Shown piece after piece: positions 59,401 through 64,000 of a stretch of 64,000 bases of DNA. Below the pieces are notes generated by a model, which was not told the DNA's origin, ran no database searches, and saw only the letters and a list, made by a program, of their open reading frames with translations. Position 1 is the stretch's first letter. Each line of letters starts with the position of its first letter. A program made the position numbers and the translations under genes. Source of the stretch: Eopsaltria australis (Eukaryota > Chordata > Aves > Passeriformes > Petroicidae). The stretch covers positions 248,001-312,000 of the forward strand of contig JAVTVJ010000994.1 of assembly GCA_034509425.1 (NCBI GenBank). Direction: 5' to 3'.

Positions 59401-60693
59401 GATAGTGACTGAGAGTGGGAGCAGATCGTTTTCTTGGCATGCAAAGTAAACCAAAACTGATTTTGAATTAGGCAATCTTGAATTTATGTTTTTTTCTCCT
59501 GAAGAAGAGATGAGACCACATTCCTGTTTGCTTTGAGGAACTAAAAGAATTCTTTTAGTCCATGGGAATCAATTCATTACCAGCAGCTGAGGATCTATGC
59601 AAAGCCTGAGCTTTGCCCCAGCCCCAGATCTGTCCCTTTCTGTTGCAGGGCAGTCGGAGGGGCTCCTGCTGATCCGCCTGGCTGGGGTGGAGATGGCTCC
59701 AGGGGGCATGGCCTGGCTGCAGCGGGAGCTGCTCCCCAAACAGCCCCTGTGGTTCCAGCTCCTGGGGAGGGACAGCTCGGCCCTGGAGTGCCTTGTTCTA
59801 GTCCATAAGGTAAAGACAGACAAAAAACTGGCTCTTATCTGCAGTTTTAGATGTGACTGTAGTCACACAGTTCTCTCGGGACATTTAACAAATGTTATTA
59901 TTTTTGATTTATCTTTCTTGGTGTGAATTTTAAATGTTGCATTTGGAAATCTGATTGCAGGAGCAGTAGTTTTTCAGAGTGATTCATGGCAGGAATGTGT
60001 TTTTCTGCCAGTGCCAAAAAGCCATCCTGTAGTTCTGATTAGCCTAATGCTTGAGTTATCCAATGTTCCCTCACAAATGCCTTGCATTATAGAATGACAG
60101 CATGGTTTGGGTTGGAAGGGATTTACAGATCATGGCAGGGACTTCCACTGTCCCAGGCTGCTCCAAGCCCTGTCCAGCCTGGCCTTGGGCACTGCCAGGG
60201 ATCCAGGGGCAGTCACAGCTTCTCTGGGCTCCCTGTGCCAGGGGCTCACCTCCCTCACACTGGAGTTGGGTTTTAAGTCACCTGAATTCCTCTTCACTTT
60301 TAACTTCTGCCAAAGTGTAGACATAGCCATGAGTAAAGCTCATACCTCTGAGGGGGTTCACACCAAAGCCCAAATAACCCTGTTTCAATGGTGAATATCT
60401 GTTTATTGTGGTTTTTACAGGGTGGATTTCTCAGCATGTGCTTGAATGAGGAACTCTTGAGGCAAGGGCTGGCCAGAGCAGCCCCGATTGAGGGGCTGCC
60501 TCACCACTCCCGCCTCTACTGGAAACTGCACAAAAGGCTCCTCCGGGCTGAGTTAAAGGCTGTGAAGAAAAATAAAGGCATATGGAAAGAACAAAGCTAC
60601 TCTGAAAGCATCCAGGAGCACATAAGCAGCAATAAATTCCTGCACAGGCTGAAACAGTTTGTGAGCTGGGTTAGAAGCTCCACTGAGAGGTAA
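56374..60693 (+). CDS. C3orf33: C3orf33 orthologue, complete, 5 exons
   Basis: Orthologue of human C3orf33, a small single-membrane-segment protein; one report called the human protein AC3-33 and linked it to suppression of ERK/Elk1 signalling, and the central region is classed as nuclease-like OB-fold. Its real function is not settled. Coding exons: 56374-56466, 56556-56615, 58803-58956, 59649-59809, 60421-60693, giving 741 nt, 246 codons plus stop. All introns are GT-AG and phases join. Residues 32-51 (GLIAGTAVAGVLLLARSLRV) form the membrane segment. DIPVEFVEKNVKLRGKL, EHIPISIPF, LLLIRLAGVEMAP and LWFQLLGRDSSALECLVLV match the human protein well. The C-terminus is about 45 residues shorter than I recall for human, the loss lying after IWKEQSY. 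The start has G at -3. Synteny (next to SLC33A1, same strand) agrees with human. Confidence 0.9.
56556..56615 (+). CDS. C3orf33: C3orf33 exon 2, membrane segment
   Basis: A 60-nt exon encoding exactly the 20-residue hydrophobic segment, in phase 0 on both sides, so it could be skipped without frame loss to give a soluble form. The donor is GTG|GTGAGT. Confidence 0.85.
60087..60285 (-). mobile_element. CR1 LINE 3' fragment in C3orf33 intron 4
   Basis: ATAGAATGACAGCATGGTTT, GGGTTGGAAGGGATTTACAG and GGGATCCAGGGGCAGTCACA. Confidence 0.88.
60421..60693 (+). CDS. C3orf33: C3orf33 last coding exon
   Basis: Encodes residues 157-246 from GGFLSMCLNEELLRQGLARA, through a basic stretch (KRLLRAELKAVKKNKGIWKE) to a short tail ending WVRSSTER and TAA. 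Confidence 0.88.
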   Translation, partial: GGFLSMCLNEELLRQGLARAAPIEGLPHHSRLYWKLHKRLLRAELKAVKKNKGIWKEQSYSESIQEHISSNKFLHRLKQFVSWVRSSTER

Positions 60694-61546
60694 AAAGGTG
60701 GGGCATGCAGTTCCCCAGATTGTGGGATTTGTGTGTGTTTGTGATCACAAACAGTGCTGTGATGTGGAGGGTCCCTGCCTCGAACACAAACCCCACAGTT
60801 AATGGGTTACATAGAATATAAACCCCAGTTCATGGTTATATGGAATAAATCCTGTATCATAACCCATGTGGGATTGAAGTTTAGTAGCAGCATGCAGGCC
60901 ACCAATGAAAATATTCTGATGCCAAACTTCTGCACAGTGTTGTCCTGAATGAGCTGTCCAGTTGCCCACTGCTAAACCCCTCCAAGCTGTGCTGCCCAGT
61001 GCAGGTTTGAGGGGCACTGTCCCTCCACACCTCTGTGATGTGCCATTGCTGCCCAGCCCACACTGGACAGAAACCCCCTGTCAGGCCTTTACAAAGCTCG
61101 TGGGATGGGTTTAAACACAACCTTTTTGTTTGAATTCTGTTATCATGCTACTTTTTGGTGTAATTTGTGGTTTAAAACTCATTCATCTTGAATAATGGGT
61201 TCCATTGTTAGTGATATAAAAGGTGATTTGTTATGGCTGATCTTAAAAAGCTGATAAGGTTGTAATAACTAAAGTTCCTCAGGGGGAAAAGAATCACTTG
61301 GTTTATCAAAGAATATAATGTCAGGGATCTAAATTTTTCAAACACAACTTTCATTTGAAGAGGAAAAACCTATGCTGTTTCTTTCTGATGGTTCTGTAAG
61401 TATCTAAAATTAGATGAATACAAAACTTTAACATGAAATTTGACGAGGAGGATCACACTGTGCTAAGAACTTTAATTTCTGCTTTATTTTTGATACACGT
61501 GTGAAGTATATGAGTGTATTACTATTTATGTTGTAAATATTCTCAG

Positions 61547-61552
61547 AATAAA
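61547..61552 (+). promoter_or_regulatory. C3orf33: C3orf33 polyadenylation signal
   Basis: AATAAA 853 bp after the stop codon, followed by a GTTTGTTGTTACATGTTTT stretch that suits a downstream element. A second AATAAA occurs at 61823-61828. Confidence 0.55.
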
Positions 61553-63164
61553 GACTGAATTTCTTAAGTTTGTTGTTACATGTTTTATGTACCAAGCCCT
61601 TGACCCTTGTTTAACCTCCCACAGTCCCAATATTTATTTAAAGTGAAGGATTTTACAGGTTTTCTTTATTTCTGTGTGATTGCTTCCCAGTGAAACACTG
61701 GGGAGAAGAGTGTGGTACAAAAAGACCTTAATAATTGAGCACTGCTTGTCTAGCAGTTAGCTGCCACATCAGCATTTTCTCTGCCGACTTTGGGGCAAAG
61801 TTGTGACTCCTGAGAATCCTAAAATAAAGCATTTTCCTTGGGTAAGAATAGATGTTAGCGGTTCTTTACTCCTTTTGTTCCAGGTCCTCCCAGGGTGAGG
61901 CTGGTGCTGGGAAGCAGCGAACCATGAAATACCTGCAGTGTAGGGGAGAGGGGAGGCAGCTCTGGGGCAGCAAACCAGGTATCTGTGCCTGTTTGAAAAT
62001 GGAAAATAAGAAAAGTGAGATTCTGGATCTATGCATGAGACAGCGAAGGGCTGGGCCAGCCCCCACCGTGGTGCTTGGACATGAAACTCATCAGACAGTC
62101 AGGGATTCAGGATTGGCCCTGGCACCTTCCAGAGCAAAACTCAAAGCTGAGTTTTAACCCCAAAGTGCACATTCAGGCTCAGCAATAATCCACTCCTTGT
62201 GGGGGTTTATAGGTGTTCCTGTTCCTACGTCTGGGAAGTAGGAGGAGCTTTTCCAAGCTGGGCATAATTGTACGCTTATGATTTATTTTCTGTAATAATT
62301 AAATATAATTCTGGACTTCGCACTTCTGTTCTGTAGATGAGTCATAGGAGGATTTATCACAAAAATCCACTGTAAAACTGAGAGAAGAGTGTCAGGAAGC
62401 CACATGCCACATTTCTAGCAAGCAGAGGTGAGGTGTGGGCGAATGTGAACCGAGTGTGTTATTCCCTCACATGGATTTGGGGTCGCAGTGACAAATGATT
62501 TCTTGAGGGTCAGGTCCTGTAATTGTTTGTTAATGCTGTTTTCCTTATCACGCAGGGCTTATCTTTAAAAAAACCAACCCACCAGCACACCCTCCCCCTT
62601 CAGAAAAAGCCCAATTCAGTTCAAAGCTGTGCTTTCCATCTGTGCAGGGCTTGAGAGGTTGCAGATCCTGTCTCTGTGGGAGGCCTGGCTATTGGAAAAG
62701 CAGTAACAGGAGCAGAGACAAGTATCTCTGCAGCACCCGGCTGGGCAGGCTGCTAGGCTAGGGGGAAAAGCAGCGTTTTCTGCATTACATAAAACCCCCA
62801 CGCTGCCTCTCAGGAGCTCCATCCCTCCCTTCAGCCGCAGCAATGCCCAGCAGAGGATTTCCAACAGAGAAGGCAGTTCTGCGATCGGGAATACGGATAA
62901 GAGTTAAACTGTTCAGCTCTTGTGCCTTTGCCCCTGCAGCTCTGAGTACGCCGTGAGCGATGCAACATCTTCAAAAGATCACAGGCCGCGAGAGACCCGG
63001 CCTCCAAATGGCCCAAGAAAAATACCTCCGACACTGCACAGACTTTTTATTGCCAGGATGGCATGTCAGGCAAATGGCAATAAACACCCCCGGCCCCTCG
63101 GAGCCACCGGCAGCGTGGGCTCTTGTTTGCATCCTTTGGGAACAAATTTCTGAGCAGGGCTAGG

Positions 63165-63385
63165 GAACGGGGAACGGCTTTAACTGAACGGAGAGCAGTT
63201 TAGATTGGATTTAAGAAAGAATTGTTTTACTCAGAGGGTGGTGAAGCCCTAGCGCAGGGTGCCCAGAGAAGCTGCGGCTGCCCCGTCCCTGCGATTGTAC
63301 AAGGCCAGGTTGGACACTGGGGCTTAGAGCAGCCTGGGACAGCGGAAGGTGTCCCTGCCATGGCAGGGGTGGGACGGGAGGGCCG
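63165..63385 (+). mobile_element. CR1 LINE 3' fragment at the edge of the right-hand CpG island
   Basis: TTAGATTGGATTTAAGAAAG, GAGGGTGGTGAAGCCCTAGC and AAGGTGTCCCTGCCATGGCA. The final 3' tail is missing and GC-rich island sequence follows at once. Confidence 0.82.
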
Positions 63386-63399
63386 GGGGTCTCCATGGC

Positions 63400-64000
63400 A
63401 CCCGCCGGGCGAGGGCCGCCCCGAGGGGCCGCTTCTCGCTCTGCTCGCATCGCGTCCCGCCGGCACCGCTCCCCACGGCGCGGCCCGGGCAGGTCGGTGA
63501 GTCCCGCCGGGAGGAGACTGCCGGGCGGGCGGGGGCCGGGAGCTCCGTCCCGGGCGGTGCTGAGGGCAGCGGGGCCGGGAGCTCCGTCCCGGGCGGCGCT
63601 GAGGGCAGCGGAGGTGGGAGCTCCGTCCCGGGCGGCGCTGAGGGCAGCGGGGCCGGGAGCTCCGTCCCGGGCGGCGCTGAGGGCGGCGGGGGCCGGGAGC
63701 TCCGTCCCGGGCGGCGCTGAGGGCAGCGGAGGTGGGAGCTCCGTCCCGGGCGGCGCTGAGGGCGGCGGGGGCCGGGAGCTCCGTCCCGGGCGGCGCTGAG
63801 GGCAGCGGGGGCCGGGGGCTCCGTCCCGGGCGGCGCTGAGGGCAGCCAGCGGCGCTGCCACGGCGCTCGCCGCGCACACACAATGGGGCAATGGAGCAGG
63901 TTGAACGGCGCGGGGCCGCGGCAACACCGGGGCTGGATCTCGGCTCGGGCGGCCGCAGCCGCTGGCAGGCGGGCAGGACGCGACGCTCCGCTCCGGGGAC
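63400..64000 (+). promoter_or_regulatory. CpG-rich island at the right edge
   Basis: Dense CpG from about 63400 to the end, partly due to a minisatellite, partly unique sequence (63840-64000). A consensus splice donor GTGAGT sits at 63497-63502. It is a candidate promoter and non-coding first exon for a gene continuing to the right. Confidence 0.35.
63531..63849. repeat. 39-40 bp GC minisatellite, 8 copies
   Basis: AGCTCCGTCCCGGGCGG recurs at 63541, 63580, 63619, 63658, 63698, 63737, 63777 and (as GGCTCCG) 63817. Units are 39 or 40 bp. Linkers alternate between GGGGCCGGG and GGAGGTGGG types, suggesting growth by higher-order duplication. It is stop-free in many frames, so the ORFs over it are spurious. 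Confidence 0.97.

Larger units (their letters stand above)
60694..64000. other. 3' UTR of C3orf33 and intergenic DNA to the window end
   Basis: No coding exon is recognised. After the probable 3' UTR (to about 61570) come unremarkable sequence, a CR1 copy (63165-63385), then a GC-rich island with a minisatellite (63400-64000). The island may be the promoter of the next gene, expected from human synteny to be PLCH1, but none of its protein is visible. Confidence 0.5.

Noticed and set aside
61852..62157. Possible alternative terminal exon after C3orf33, preceded by a pyrimidine tract and CAG
   Set aside because: It lies beyond a good polyadenylation signal and the peptide has no family similarity.
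63211..63927. A set of 120-240 codon ORFs rich in Ala, Pro, Gly and Arg at the right edge
   Set aside because: They are translations of the 39-40 bp GC minisatellite in several frames on both strands, plus CR1 sequence.
1..64000. Search for CRISPR-like arrays, bacterial operons or phage-type modules
   Set aside because: The regular arrays found (22, 39-40, 49-50 bp) are head-to-tail minisatellites without unique spacers, in an animal genome with introns; no prokaryotic genes are present.

Overview
This is a stretch of vertebrate nuclear DNA, almost certainly from a bird. The evidence is split genes with GT-AG introns, protein sequences very close to their tetrapod orthologues, and many short CR1-type LINE fragments whose 3' ends carry the AACCCAAACC-ATTCTATGATTCT signature. 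The amount and style of CR1 suggest a neoavian bird, possibly a songbird, but the order cannot be fixed from sequence alone. There is no operon, phage, CRISPR or plasmid structure.

Layout, left to right. Positions 1-11665 hold the 5' part of KCNAB1 on the minus strand: two alternative coding first exons (Kv-beta-1.3 type at 11394-11665, Kv-beta-1.2 type at 8436-8653) and intron. The shared aldo-keto reductase exons lie beyond the left edge. Positions 11666-20380 are intergenic, with CR1 fragments, a 71-bp tandem duplication and a possible LTR remnant. Positions 20815-43319 hold complete GMPS on the minus strand (16 coding exons, 693 codons, every exon joins in frame). SLC33A1 (44707-53889, plus strand, 6 exons, 533 codons) is head-to-head with GMPS, with 1.39 kb between start codons. 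The C3orf33 orthologue (56374-60693, plus strand, 5 exons, 246 codons) follows. The right end (60694-64000) has a CR1 copy and a very GC-rich 39-40 bp minisatellite. From the human order (PLCH1 - C3orf33 - SLC33A1 - GMPS - KCNAB1), PLCH1 should lie just beyond the right edge.

The genes are unrelated neighbours: GMP synthesis in the cytosol (GMPS), acetyl-CoA import into the ER (SLC33A1), a small membrane-anchored protein of unclear role (C3orf33) and a voltage-gated potassium channel beta subunit (KCNAB1). The most interesting regulatory observation is a perfect ER-stress response element (CCAAT-N9-CCACG) next to a palindromic CRE 119 bp upstream of the SLC33A1 start codon. The most interesting structural observation is a 49-50 bp minisatellite in GMPS intron 2 that runs to within about 12 bp of the exon 2 splice donor and is free of stop codons in nearly all frames, giving long spurious ORFs.

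I found no sign of a novel multi-gene system. Exon coordinates were deduced by hand from splice signals, reading frame and recalled family sequence, not by alignment software.
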